Positions 1 through 12,100 of a stretch of 64,000 nt of DNA are shown here, piece after piece. Within the stretch, counting starts at the first letter, position 1. Every line of letters begins with the position of its first letter. This DNA is from Macrothele yani. Lineage: Eukaryota > Arthropoda > Arachnida > Araneae > Macrothelidae. The position numbers were made by a program, and so were the translations under genes. Under the pieces are notes generated by a model. That model saw nothing but the letters and a program-made list of their open reading frames with translations, was not told where the DNA came from and made no database searches. The stretch spans positions 74,830,607 to 74,894,606 of the forward strand of contig CM077005.1 of assembly GCA_039090855.1 (NCBI GenBank). Reading direction: 5' to 3'.

Positions 1-700
1 CCCAGAAAAAGTAGTCCAGGCAATAGAGATCGGGTGATCTAGGGGGCCAAGCCATAGGACCATCGGTTCCGAAATTGAGTGTTAAGGTAGTTCCTCACTT
101 CCTTGATGTAATGGGCTGGAGCTCCGTCGTGCTGGAACCACATGTTCGCACGGAAATGTGGTGGCACAACCTCCAGTAACTCAGGCTGGACCTGCAGCAG
201 GAAAATACGGTAGCTTGTTCCGTTGAGGCGGCCTGTTAGGAGATACGGGCCAATGACGTAGTCGTGGATTATCCCCGCCCACAAATTAACGGGGAAACGC
301 CTGCTGGGTGCGCCGCACCCGTGTTGCATGCGGATTGACGGTGGCCCACACATGCTCGTTATGCATATTAAACATGCCATCACAGGTAAACGTTGCTTCG
401 TTGGCAAACAGAGCAGATGCTGCAAACTTTGGCTGCACTGTTGCAGGTACCAGCGTGCAAATGTCACACAGCGAGGAAAATCCGGTTCTTGTAAGGCCTA
501 AACCCCATGGAGATGGTAAGGGTGGAGGTGTTCCTCGTGATGCATGCGCCATACCGTCATATGACTCACTCCGTGGATGCGTGCCATCGCTCAGTGCTGC
601 CTTCCGGCCGATGTTCCACATCTTCCAGAATCGCCTCTATCCTATTCGGCGTTCTCGTCGTCCGTGAACAGCCTGCATCCAGTCAGCGATATATCGGATC
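1..700 (-). pseudogene. Mariner-like (DUF4817-associated) transposase fragment
   Basis: Remnant of a transposase of the IS630/Tc1/mariner group, of the type often annotated next to DUF4817 in arthropod genomes. Reading right to left, the frames give an HTH-distal segment, then the catalytic core. The core has LFANEATFT near base 430, where the family usually has TDEATFT, so the first catalytic Asp appears replaced by Asn. VNLWAGI and the second Asp in FQHDGAPAH follow. Past a frameshift at about base 45 comes WPPRSPDL with LDYFFW, the third acidic region. At least two frame changes are needed, so it is dead. The C-terminus runs off the window. The assignment to the group is firm; the subfamily is from memory of family motifs. 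Confidence 0.8.
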
Positions 701-849
701 ACTAGTACATTGTTACTATTTACTACTTAATTGGTGTACTGTTCCTTGCTATCAATTTGCTTATGCTGAATCCCCAAAGCCGGCTTACACCCACGAAAGG
801 TCCTGATGTCTGTTTAGCGGTATATGTGGGGTGTCTTATTTTTGTCTAT

Positions 850-1255
850 TTGAGCTGCGGCTGGACAACCTCACTATAACCGCCAGTGTATGCTGCCGTC
901 AGCTTCACGATCTGCGCGCATCAGTCCCGTCGAAACAACCAGGACTGTTAAACCGCAATGCTTGCTCCTTCAGAAGAATGGAGTGAAACCTCACAGAGCA
1001 CGGATGTTCTCTCACAAGATCAGGGACATGGGCTGGGAGCTGCTGCCGCACCCGCCTATTCCCCGGATATTGCCTCAACTGACTACCATCTTTTCCTGTC
1101 GTTACAGGATGTCCTGAATGGGCAGCGGTTCCCCTACCGGGACGATGTCGAACGAGCACTTACTTACTTCTTTGCGTCCAAACCGCCAGAATTCTAAAGG
1201 GACGGTATCAAATAACTGCCTAGAAGATGAGATAAGGTCGTGACAAACGATGACG
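850..1255 (+). pseudogene. Mariner transposase C-terminal remnant
   Basis: Decayed C-terminal third of a mariner transposase. The frame 958-1197 carries AYSPDIASTDYHLFLSLQ, the DD34D terminal motif (family form YSPDLAPSDYHLF), followed by FFASKPPEF and, after an in-frame stop, the family's usual RDGIK..LPRR tail. The upstream part needs the neighbouring frame, which reads GVKPHRARMFSHKIRDMGWELLPHPP, so there is a frameshift near 1040. No N-terminal DNA-binding region or terminal repeats were seen. It lies on the opposite strand to the transposase fragment at the left edge. Confidence 0.75.
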
Positions 1256-1580
1256 ACTGCCTTTTGGATACATTTATACTTGATTATTCGGTAATTAGCA
1301 GTTTTCTGTTGCCTTGCATTTCCAGACATCACTTTCTTTCCAACCCAATAAATAAATTACATGTGAGTGTCACTATTTTGGATCCACGTTACGAAACTTG
1401 CATTTTCGAAGCTCAATGTACGTCTTACTGAAACAAAAACTAGATTATTGAAGAAAGAAAGAAAAACTTTATGTCCAGTTTTTTTTATATCAAAACAAAA
1501 TGCTATAGTAGAGCAGCAGAATTTTCAAAACTACTGCTGTCCAAAAAGTTTGGCATAATAAAAAAAAGCGTTAAATAACA

Positions 1581-1676
1581 AAAACCGAGAAAACACAATG
1601 CAATAGGCTGTTTACTATACATACATATCTTAAAACCGAGAAGGCACAATGAAATTGGCTATTTACTATACATATA
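1581..1676. repeat. 51-bp tandem duplication
   Basis: Two imperfect copies of a segment beginning AAAACCGAGAA (starts at 1581 and 1632, period 51) and ending TTTACTATACATA. The second copy abuts the left end of the Tc1 element. Confidence 0.7.
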
Positions 1677-3063
1677 CTATAATGTGCAAATTAATTGGGA
1701 CAAAGTAAAAAATCGCTCTTTTTTCCAAAACTATGCCTTTATATCATTCTATGCCTTGATATACACTGATAAATACCTGCATTAGTATGAAGTATGTCCA
1801 CCTTTAGCAGAAATGACCTCTTGAATTCGTTTTGGCATCGACTCCACTAATTGAGTGCACATATTTTTGACTTCATAATCGTGGAACCACACTTTTATAG
1901 CATTCGTTATCATGCGTTATTTGTTTGTACACTCCATTTTACCTAAACGTCTTTTCAAAATATTCCACAAGTTTTCTATGGGATTTAAGTCTGGTGAATT
2001 TCCAGGCCAATGAAGCAAATCCATTTGATTTTCCAGCATGAAATTCTTGTCCAATTTCGAATTGTGACATGGGGCCAAGTCATGTTGAAATTCCCCGTCA
2101 AAAGTTTGCAAGAATGGAACAATCCTACGTTGTAATATTTCTGCGTACTTGGCTGAATTCATCATACTTTGAACAGGAACTAAGCTTCCAGTGCCATTTG
2201 ATGTGAAAAAACCCCAAAACATCTGTTTCAGAGGGTGTTTTACAGTTTGTTTGACATGCTCAGGTCTTAAGGGTTCACAGTTGTTTCGTCTAATGACATT
2301 TGCTTGGTAACCCTGCACAAATAAATGAGTTTCATCACTGAAAATTACTTTTTTCCAGTCGTCAGCAGCCCATGATTTATATAGTTTTTGGCCCATGCTA
2401 AACGTTTTATCTTCATTTTCGCATTCAAATATTGTTTTTTCGTTGGTCTTCTTGCCTTCCGGCCAACTTTCAAAAGCCAACGGCATACAGTTGAATCACT
2501 AATATCACAACCTCGAGCCAATAAATCTCTTTGAAGGTCAGTGCTTGTTTTTTTTTTTTTTTTTGGATTCATTTTACTATTTCTGATTAGATATTTATCG
2601 ATTCGTGGAGTTGTTTTTCGTTTTCTTCCACATCTACCTCTCCTTTTTGCAGACGATGATCCAGATGCATTGTATCGCGTAAGCAGTTTTGATACACTTG
2701 ATTTGCCTACACCAACTACAGAAGCGATATATCTCATTGTCCTAGAAATGTGATTTTTCAGAGCAATTATTTTTGCACGCTTCCTTGGGGAAATATCCAT
2801 TTTTCAATACACGAAAGCAACACGTACTCACAGAGAGCAAAAACTAACATCCACCTGTCACACACGAAAGCTCACAACTCAAGCTGAAGTGCCTATTTCC
2901 TGTTTAAAACCGGTCAAACCACATTCTTACTATCAAGTTCTAACAGTCGCACCACCTCACAGCTGATAAAACCGGTTTACGTGCGTTTCCGACATCAACT
3001 GGCAATCACATTACAATTCTGAGAATAAAATAGCTTGTCCCAAATAATTTGCACGGTATAGTA
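1675..3063 (-). mobile_element. Tc1-like transposon with both TIRs
   Basis: Complete Tc1-like element of about 1.39 kb. Left TIR 1675-1703 and right TIR 3035-3063 are ~29 bp inverted repeats with two mismatches in the first stretch; both begin TACTATA and share the core GTGCAAATTA.TTGGGACAA. The outer TA fits the TA target of this superfamily. A single transposase gene lies between them on the minus strand. Confidence 0.85.
1917..2800 (-). pseudogene. Tc1-like transposase (DD34E), frameshifted
   Basis: Cut-and-paste transposase. The N-terminal part (2800 down to about 2380) has a paired-like helix-turn-helix (RTMRYIASVVGVGKSSVSKL) and a second HTH (STVCRWLLKVGRKARRPTKK). The catalytic part runs in another frame to 1917: first Asp in VIFSDETHLF, second Asp in QHDLAPCH, Glu in SPDLNPIENLW, with 34 residues between the last two. 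One frameshift near 2375 separates the halves. A 16-T run (about 2549-2564) encodes a poly-Lys tract and may itself have changed length. All catalytic residues are present, so decay is mild. It is inactive as read. Confidence 0.9.
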
Positions 3064-3104
3064 TATCTTAGTGAGGAACTAAATGCGTAGTATAAATCAC
3101 ATGA

Positions 3105-4200
3105 AATGTGATGAACCAGGAAAAAGGACTAATAGTCCAAAATGGCGAAAAGAGCAGAAATTTTCTGGAGACGTCTCTGATTTTGTACAACGGTCTCGTA
3201 AGGCGTATGGTGATCTCCTACAGCGAAACAAGTTTCACACCGAAGTTTCATGCTTTCCACAAGGAAAAGAAGAAGAGTCTGTGGCATCAAATTCCGCTCA
3301 TCAACAAGATCAGATCGGAAATCTTCGAAAGTCCTGGCAGGAGATTGAAGAGCTGCAATGCGCCTTCCCAGTGGATTCCACATATGCTTTATTGGGTTGA
3401 GGTCTGGGGAACGCGCTGGCCATGGCAAACGGTAGATGTCTTCACTTTCCAGATAATCACTGACAATAGCAGCTTTATGAGGTGTCGCGCTATTCTCCAT
3501 GAATAGGAAATCTGGGCCAAAATACTCCGAAAACGCCTCCCATACGGATCAAGAATTTCTCTTCCGTATCACCGGCATGTTAAAGTTACACCAGAACAGC
3601 CATGGAGTTGTGTGCTCTCACTCAAAGTAAAGCCACCCCCGGCAAGTACACCACCTCCTCTGTAATGGGGCTTTGTCCGATGTTTGTGGAAGAATAACGG
3701 ATTACAGGTTCTCTCCAGGTGACACCACGACAGTTGTTACTTTCAAGACTGAATTTGGATTCATCGTAGAAAAGAACATTGTCTCACTGATTTTCGTCCG
3801 AGTCTCGATGTTATCTCCACCACAGTACTCTGGCATTTCTTGCTCACGGAGTGAGTGGGATGTAAACTGCAGGTCTTCTCGCGCACAGTTCTTGTTCCTT
3901 GAGTCGTCTGCATGCTGCTTGTTTTGAAACAGCTGGTCCACTAGCCTCAGACAGCTCTAAAGCAAGCGCTCTCGTAGACATTGACCCATTGCGTTTCACT
4001 GTTAGTGCCACATGCCTATCATCCTGAGCCGTTGTAAACTCTGGACGACCGGCAACACGTTGACGATTAAAATTTCCGGTGTCTTAATACCTTTTCCGAA
4101 GTCTGTATACAATGGATTCATTCACATCAGTGCAGTGGCTGCCAACATTTCTCTTCTTCCGGCCGGATTTCAACATGCCGATAATCTGACCACGTCTAAA
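3105..4200 (-). pseudogene. Tc1-like transposase, heavily decayed
   Basis: Second Tc1-type transposase remnant, of the family seen nearly intact at 52000-53091 (shared blocks FRRGQIIGMLKSGR / FTRGRVIGKLEEGR and the C-terminal PWPARSPDLNPI). The N-terminal HTH lies near 4130-4200, the middle catalytic part near 3700-3940, and the C-terminus at 3129-3500. Several frameshifts and stops break it. The final Glu is replaced by Lys (SPDLNPIKHMW). The N-terminus stops exactly where the mariner at 4203 begins, so it was probably split or truncated by that insertion. No TIRs of its own were found. Confidence 0.75.
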
Positions 4201-4202
4201 TA

Positions 4203-5458
4203 CGTAGTTCGATCAAAATGTTCCGAGACTAGGTACGTAGCACGCCAACAGATACGCGGATGCGCGAGCAGCGACAGAGGGCAGTGATCTTCATGAGTCA
4301 TTGTGCCGAGTGGCGTCGTTCTGTGAACATCGGGAGCTGTGCTACACGATATTTGGTGACCACGTGCAGAAAACAGCTGCGATTTGGGTATGGACTGCAA
4401 CTAGAGCAGCGAGAGAACATCAAATTCTGCGTCAAACTCTACAGATCGGGAACAGCGACGCATGAAATGTTGCGGCAGGTTCATGGCAATGAGTCGTGCG
4501 AGGTGTTTTGAGTATCGCTCGCGCTTAAAGAGCGGCAGAAGGGCACTAAAAGACGACGACAGGTCAGGGCGACCGTTCACGAGCAAAACCCGAAAATGTG
4601 GACAAAATTAGGAAACTGGTGCATGAGGATCGTCGGAGAACCATTCAAGACATTGCTGCAAAGTTTGTGCCAAAGAATCTGAATCCCGAACAGAAGGCGC
4701 ACCGTGTCGAACTCTGTCAAGATCTTCGTCTGCATGTGGTGAATGAACAAACGTTCCTTTCGCGAGTCATTACTGGGGACGAGACGTGGGTCTACGGTTA
4801 CGACCCGGAGACAAAACAACAGTCGTCTTAGTGGAAAAGCCCGCCATCTCCACGACCGAAGGAGGCCCGACAGATCCGGAGTGCAACCAAAAGGATTCTC
4901 ATCATGTTCTTCGTCGTTCGAGCGGTTGTGCACCGTGGCTTCGTCCCCCTGGGCCGGACCGTCACCGTCCTTTTCTACTGCGATTTTCTGCGGTGTCTTA
5001 GGGAGGACATTCGCCTCAAACGATCTGAAATGTGGCGCAGGGGCGATTTCCTGCTCCATCACGACAATGCAGCAGCTCACAGAACGTTAGCAACACGCCA
5101 GTTTTGCAGCCGCAACAGCATGACTACCCTTCCTCACTCGACTTACACGCCGGATTTGGCCCCCTGCGACTTCGTTCTGTTCCCGAAGATGAAGCTGAAG
5201 CTCAGAATCGCCGTTTTGAAACCTGGACGAGATCCTGCGCGAATGGGAAGCGGTGCTTGACAAGATTCGCGAACAGGACTTCGAGGTATTTTTAGCATCA
5301 TTTTTTTCCACGTTCCAACAGTGGCAGAGACGCTGGCAGCGGTGTGTGTGCCTGTCCAAGGAGACTCTTTTGAGGGAGATCATAGCCAGACTTAATTAAG
5401 TAACTTAAGTACTTTGTTGTATATCGGCCTACTCTCGGAACTTTTTAATCGGACCGCT
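4203..5458 (+). mobile_element. Mariner transposon with TIRs and TA duplication
   Basis: Element of 1256 bp. TIRs of about 32 bp: left from 4203, right ending 5458, sharing the core ATGTTCCGAGACTAGG / AAGTTCCGAGAGTAGG. TA lies at 4201-4202 and 5459-5460, as expected for mariner target duplication. It sits against the N-terminus of the Tc1 remnant on its left. Confidence 0.85.
4395..5260 (+). pseudogene. Mariner transposase (DD34D), broken
   Basis: Transposase of the mariner element. N-terminal HTH segment at 4395-4510 (ENIKFCVKLYRSGTATHEML). First catalytic Asp in VITGDETWVYGYDPETK (4765-4815). The second is in LLHHDNAAAHRT and the third in YTPDLAPCDF (5040-5180), with 34 residues between, the mariner signature. 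An in-frame TAG near 4829 replaces the usual Trp after KQQSS, and frame changes are needed near 4510-4600 and 4835-4900. Length matches a normal ~345-residue protein. Catalytic acids are kept but the reading frame is not. Confidence 0.85.
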
Positions 5459-5742
5459 TATATCCACTTGCTGTCTTACTGACAAATGTTTTAATGAAAA
5501 ACAAATTCTACTGGCAGAGTGCATTGAGAATAGGTCCCTTTTCACATTTTTGCAGCTCTTTCTTAATTCCACAAATGTGCTGCTTCGCCTTTCATGCCTA
5601 TTGTCGTTCGTCACGTGGTATTGCGTCATTATTTCCACATTTGCATATTCCCACGTCCTACGCTTCTTTACTCTTTCGTTTGTTGTAAAATGTCTTTTTT
5701 AATTACGTATGCCTAACGTTTAGACACCAGGGTATAGGAAAA

Positions 5743-8108
5743 CAAGAAAGATGACACCGTTTCGGGTGCAATAAGCACGTCTTTTTGAATCCGTTCTCAC
5801 GCAAATAAGATTTATCAAAGATATTCAAAGTCAATGGAACCGGTATGGAAAAAAATAGTATCTGACAGAAGAAAGAAGTTTTTCAATCGGGTTTTTAATC
5901 CCTCAGATATTGCTGTAAACGAAATCGTGAGCTTACGCCCTCTGGTGGCAGACTTGTGCGTTAAGAAAATCATGAATTTATATGAGAAACATTTCGCACC
6001 GGAAACGCCCTCCAACACCGAAAGAATTTTTCAAATCGGACTCTTAGAAACAGAGATATCCGCAAAATTAAGATGTGACTTTACGTCCCCTGGTGGGAAA
6101 CCTTGCATTATTTTAGGAAGAAAGTATTCTCAAAAGGTTTTTCCATATGAGCGGTATCGGTCCAAGAAAAACAATTTAGTCAAGTCTTCAGGAGCGCAGA
6201 TTTTGCTACAAATACATCAGAAGAAGAAATTAACACTTATCCCCCCTTAAGGCCATACCATTCTTTACCTAACATTAGAAATTATGTGAAAAATATTTTC
6301 CATCAGGTCGTGTATGTGATACAGGAAGAATTTTTCAAATCGGAGTTTTAGAAGCAGAAATAACGCAGAAAACACAATTTACCTTTGTGCCCCCTAGCGG
6401 AAAGTCTACGATTTACTTGAAAATTTTGAATTTACAGGAAAAACATTTCGCATCGGAAACACTATCCAATAAAGAAGGAATTTTTAAAATCGTATTCCTA
6501 GATGTACAGATATTGACAAAAATAAGATATACATCTACGCCCCCTGGCGTAGAAACCGTACATTATTTCAAGAAGAAAATGTTCCTAAAACGTTTGTCGA
6601 CATGAGTAGTTTTGGTCAACAAACGACTTTTCTTGTATTCGAGATTTCAGAAGCTCATATTTTGCTGCAAATACACCAGAAGCGGAAATTAAGACTTACG
6701 CCTCCTGGTGTCCAGATCATTATTTATAAAAATTAGAAGTTAAGTGCAAAGGATTTCTCATCAGGAGCTGTATCCGGTGCAGAAATAATTCTTCAAATCG
6801 GAAATTTAGAAACAGAGATGTAGGGGGAAAAGCAATTTACCTTTACGCCCGCTAACGAAAAGTCTACTACTTAACTTGAAAATTTTGAAATTATATGAAA
6901 AACATGTCACACTGATAAAACTATCCAACAAAGAAGGAATTTTTCAAATCGGACTCCTAGAATTAGAGATATTGACAAAAATAAGATATTCATCTACGCC
7001 TCCTGGCGTAGAAACCATGCATTATTTTAAGAAGAAAATGTTCCTAAAAGGTATGTTCAGATCGGTCTACAAACGACGTTTTTTTCAATCGAGAATTTAG
7101 AAGCTCATGTTTTGCTGCAAATACATCAGAAGCAGAAATTAAGATTTACGCCCCCTGGAGGCGAAGCCATTTTTTTTTACAAATATTAGAAATAATGTGC
7201 AAACAATTTCTCATCAGGAGCTGTATTCGGTGCAGAAAGAATTTTTCAGATCGGAGATTTAGAAGCAGAGATATAGGAGAAAACGCAATTTACCTCTACG
7301 CCCCCTAGCGAAAAGTCTATAAATTAGTTGAAAATTTTGAAATTATATGAAAAACATGTCACACTAAAAACACTATTCAACAAAGAAGGAATTTTTCAAA
7401 TCGGACTCCTAGAAGTAGAGGTATTGACAAAAATAAGATATACATCTACGCCCCCATGGCGGAGAAACAGTGGAATATTTTAAGAAGAAAATATTCCAAA
7501 AAGGTTTATCTATGTGAGTGGCATCAGTCCACGAAAGAATTTTTCAAACCATATTTTAGAAGCTTAGATTTTATGTCAAATACATCAGAAGCAAAAATTA
7601 ACACTTACGCCCCCTGGTGGTCAAAGTATTTTTTGCCAAAAATTTTGAAATTATATGCAAAAGATTTTCCATCAGGAGGTGTATCCGCTGAAGAAACAAA
7701 ATTTCAAATCGGAGTATTAGAAGAAGAATTATCGGGGAAAATGTACTTTACGTTTACGCCACCTAGCGGAAAATCTATGCGTAATTTGAAAAAGTAACTA
7801 TACCTAAAATTATCTTCAACATAAGTGGAATCGAAATATAAAGTAATTTTTTTCAATCGGATGTTTAGAAGCAAATATGTGGAATAAAACGTATTTTTGA
7901 ATTCGACATCATCTGCATTTAGCGGCGAAATTGTGCATCCTAAAAAAAAACGAAATAAAGGATCATCATTCGCATATTACAAGCTTTCCAATGGAAAAAT
8001 AATTTTTCAAATCGGACTAATAGTTGCAGAGATATCGTGGGTACAGACGGACGGACGGCTAAACCGGTAACATAAGCACGATCTTTTTTTACAAGAGACG
8101 TGCTAAAA
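5743..8108 (+). mobile_element. Helentron-like element, copy 1, with 150-bp central tandem repeats
   Basis: Non-coding 2.4-kb repeat. The 5' end has a small hairpin (ACACC..GGGTG) and the motif AGCACGTCTTTT (5774-5785). The 3' end has a long hairpin (8075-8104) whose right arm ends in the inverse motif, giving 12-bp subterminal inverted repeats (perfect in copy 2, one mismatch here). The body is a tandem array of ~150-bp units, arranged A-B-C to give a higher-order period of ~455 bp (motif positions near 5934, 6085, 6240, 6387, 6537, 6697, 6843, 6994, 7148, 7297, 7447, 7606, 7756). Each unit has a TTTTTCAAATCGG block and most have an ACGCCCCCT.G.GG block. Short ORFs here are by-products. The Helentron/HINE assignment is inference from end structure. 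Confidence 0.7.
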
Positions 8109-9151
8109 AATCTCTCCGGGAAAATATATATCGTGCAAATTTTTCTTCAAATCTGGCAATATGTTATGAAATTAGATGAAAAATAGTAATTCTTTGTTGT
8201 GTATATATAAATATTCATTCATTGCTGCGTATATATTCATTCATTATTGTTAGTAATAAATTACTATTCAAATATTACTTATTCAGGCATTAGGAAATAA
8301 TTGCTCTGTATATTTCAGGCTAGTACTATGTTAAAAGCTTTTCATATTTCAGAACTGCTTTTGTTGAAAAGAGCACAGACCCTCTTACAAAATCTCTGAC
8401 AAACCGTTGTCAATCATTAAGTTAAATCCAGCATGAGATTTAGCATATTTAGTATAAATTCACGAAATTATTCCTCGTGCTTTTGCTTGTTTGTTTATGC
8501 TTACATGGTGTTGGCAAACAAGAAATCTTAAACAAATTGACAGTTTTCTAAAAAAAACTTTCTTTTTTTCCAAAAAAGTCAGCAAACACTTATGAAATTC
8601 GTATTTTATTTCCTTGTTTTCATTCAGATATAACCTTATATTGAAATATGATGCACGACGGAAAGATATCAGAAAAAAATCCTAAAAATTTCGATCGTGA
8701 AATTTATAAAACTGGTACTCTGACCGGGTCATTAAAGTGTTCTGAAACACATTACGCAAGTTTAACATTTTTTCCAGCAGATTGTTTTCTAAATGTTCAT
8801 TATAATTAAAACATCTTTTCTCTGAATGTTTATTATAATTAAAGTATCGTTTCTCTGAATATTTATTGCAGTTTTAAAAGTCTAAATAACTTATTTGGTT
8901 GCAGTTAATGAGTGATTATTGTTGCCATGTTTCCGGCATCGGGTCCTTAGGTCCTATACCATGTCCTGGGAATAACCGTGTGCTGAAAATATGTCTGGGT
9001 TTGCCCGACATATTTGGTATCTCTAGTTTAGTATCAGTATCTTCACTATATCAGTTGTTACAGGCTATTGAAAAGTAGCTTCAAAAAAGAAAATACATCG
9101 TATAACGAAATCTATAGGAAACTGGCATCTTCAATTCGTTTTAATTGGTGT
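8109..9151. other. AT-rich DNA, no gene seen
   Basis: No coding region recognised. A short tandem repeat of about 32 bp lies at 8790-8880 (blocks TCTGAATGTTTATTATAATT). Otherwise nothing identifiable. Confidence 0.5.
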
Positions 9152-9161
9152 AGATATATAT

Positions 9162-12100
9162 CATCATCATCACCATCATTGTCAACCATTATCAATCCAC
9201 TGCTGGACGAAGGTCTCCCCAAGTTTCCTCCACAACGGTCTGTCTTGTGCCAGTCTCCTCCATGTCACTCCCGCATATTTACGAATTTCATCCACCCATC
9301 TCCCATGTGGTCTTTTTCTGGGTCTTTTCCTGTCCCTTGGAATCCAATCTAAAATTTCGGCTGTCCATCTATGGTCTGTCCTTCTGGCAGTATGTCCAGC
9401 CCATTGCCATTTCAGGGACTTAACTCTGATCATGATGTCTTCCACTCTCGTCATTTTTCGGATCCACGAGTTCCTCTTCTTATCTCTCCTGGTTATACCA
9501 AGCATGCACCTCTCCATGCTGCTTTGAGTTGTCTGCAGCCTTTGTATGTCTCTTTTAGTTAAGGTCCACGTCTCTGCACCATACGTAAGCACTGGAAGGA
9601 TGCATTGATCAAACACTTTTCTTTTAAGACATAATGGCATATTGCTCTTGAAAATTATGCTGTTTCTTCCAAAAGCTCTCCAGGCAAGTTTTGTACGCCG
9701 ATTAATTTCTTCATCAATGTGACCCTCACTTGATATCTGCTGTCCAAGATAAACATACGTATCTGTTATTTCCAGTTTTTCTCCATCAATCGATAAATCT
9801 TCATTTCTTGTAAAAGCATTGAACATCACTTTTGTCTTCTGAAAGTTCATTTTTAATCCCACTTCTTTACTCTTGTCAGCAAGTTCCTGGATCATACTCT
9901 GCAGCTCTGATGGGGTAGTTGCAAAAATGACTATGTCATCAGCAAAACGAAGGTGGGTTAGATAATCTCCATTAATCTTTATCCCTTTGTTTTCCCAGTT
10001 CAGTGATTGAAAGACATTTTCCAATGTGGCATTAAAGAGCTTCGGAGATATGGTGTCACCTTGTCTCACTCCCTTTCCAATTTTTATGTGTGTTGTATTT
10101 TCAAACAGCCGAATCTTTGCACTTGCATTTTCATAGATGTTATTAATAATATTAATGTATGCATCTTCAATACCGCAGGATTTCAGAGCCGTGGTAACTG
10201 CTGATGGTTTCACCGAATCAAAGGCTTTTTCATAATCGATAAAAGCCATGCACAATGGAAGTTCATATTCCCTCGCTCTTTCAATTAGTTCTCTCAGTAC
10301 ATGGATATGATCTATTGTGCTGTAGCCACTCCTGAATCCAGCTTGTTCTCTCGGTTGAGCCATGTCCAGTGTTACCTTCAAGCGGTGTGAAAGAACTTTA
10401 GTGAAGATTTTATAAACCACTGATAGGAGGCTGATAGGTCTGTAGTTCCTGAGATCCTCAATGTCACCTTTTTTATGTAGCAGGATCATTGTAGCGTTGT
10501 TCCAATCCTCAGGAATTTTCCCTTCATTAAGGCATCGAGTGAAAATTTGGGCGAGTACTGTTTCAATTTCTCCACTTGCTTCTTGTATGATGTCTATAGT
10601 AATTCCATCTTCTCCTGGAGCTTTCCCCCGCTTCATGTTCTTGATTGCATGAGCAACTTCTGCTGGGAGGACTGGAAGAACTCTGGTACCTTTCATGATG
10701 TCTGGAGTACATGTATCATCCCTTTCATATAATTTGGAGTAGAAATCTTCCACTCTTGTCAAAATTTCGCCTCTATTTCTTGTTATAGAACCATCTTCTT
10801 TTCTCAGAGCCATAATCTGTTTTCTTCCCTTACTGAGATGTCCCTTTGCTATCTTTAGGCTTTGGTTGTTTTCAATTGCTTTCCTCACTAGCTCACAGTT
10901 GAATTTCCTTACGTCTTCAGTGATACTTTTTCGTGCTGTCTTGCATAGCTCTATATATTCCACTTTGGAAGTCACATCTTCTTTAGTTGTCCTCATCTGT
11001 CTTCTTTTTTGCATCAACATTTTGGTTTTTCCTGATAATTTGTTTACATGCAACTTGTTCTTAGACCCAGCTAATTTTGTTGCTGTTTCCATAAGAGCTT
11101 TGGTTACTTTTCTGTTAACTTCCGAAATATCCACTTCTTCCGATGTTAGGCCTTCTAAAGCAGAGAATCTGTTCTTCAGTTCCAACTTGAAAGTATTATG
11201 GTGTTTTTTAAGGTTGGTTATGTCAATACATTTTGTTTGTCTTATGAGCTTGCCACGTTCCAGTTTAGTGTTGAGGTGCATCTTACATCTCACCAATCTA
11301 TGGTCACTACCTGTGTTGAACTTGTTTAGCACACTGCAGTCTTCGATGACGAATTTTTTGTTACACATAATAAAATCAATTTCACTTGTCGTCCCAATTG
11401 GATGTCTCCATGTCCATTTCCTGTGTAGCTTTTTCTTGAAAAAGGAATTCAAGATGAAAAATCCTTCTGCCTCTGCAAACTCAACGAGAGTATTTCCACG
11501 CTGGTTTCTGTTGCCGTGACCGAATTTACCTACTGAAGTTTCATTCTGTTGCCGGTGCCCTATTTTTGCATTGAAATCTCCCATAATTATCTTCAAGTGC
11601 TGCTTACCTTTATTATTTAGATGACGAATTTCCTCATAAAATTCTTCAATTTCTTCTTCAGGATGACTTGTGGTGGGTGCATAAGTTTGAATAATCTGAG
11701 CCTGGTATCTTCTCGATAGTTGGATAACGAGTCGTGCAGCTCTGTCAGAGGAACTTTCAACTTCTACCACTTTATCCTTCAGTTTCTTGTTTATTATAAA
11801 TCCAACACCACTAGTTCTGCCAGTATCTGTCCCACGATAATAGAAGAGATGTCCACTTTTCAGTTCAATGAGATCTTCTCCTTTTCTCCTTACCTCACTC
11901 AGCCCGACGATGTCCCACTTGATCCTTTGTAGTTCCTCTTCCAATTCAAGAAGCCTTGAATCAGAAGATAGGGAGCGTCCGTTGTAGGTAGCCAAGGTCA
12001 GCATCAAATGGCAGCCTAGTCCGGTCCTCCGGGGATTCTTAGCACCCTCTGCCTTCATGTCGCACTGGCCGCTGCCTTGGCCAGGTACATTCCAGCTGCC

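Noticed and set aside
5834..7797. Repeated FQIG..E..TK....TPPG peptide as a repeat-domain protein family
   Set aside because: Peptides come from ~150-bp units with lengths not kept in multiples of three, broken by stops; better explained as non-coding central repeats.
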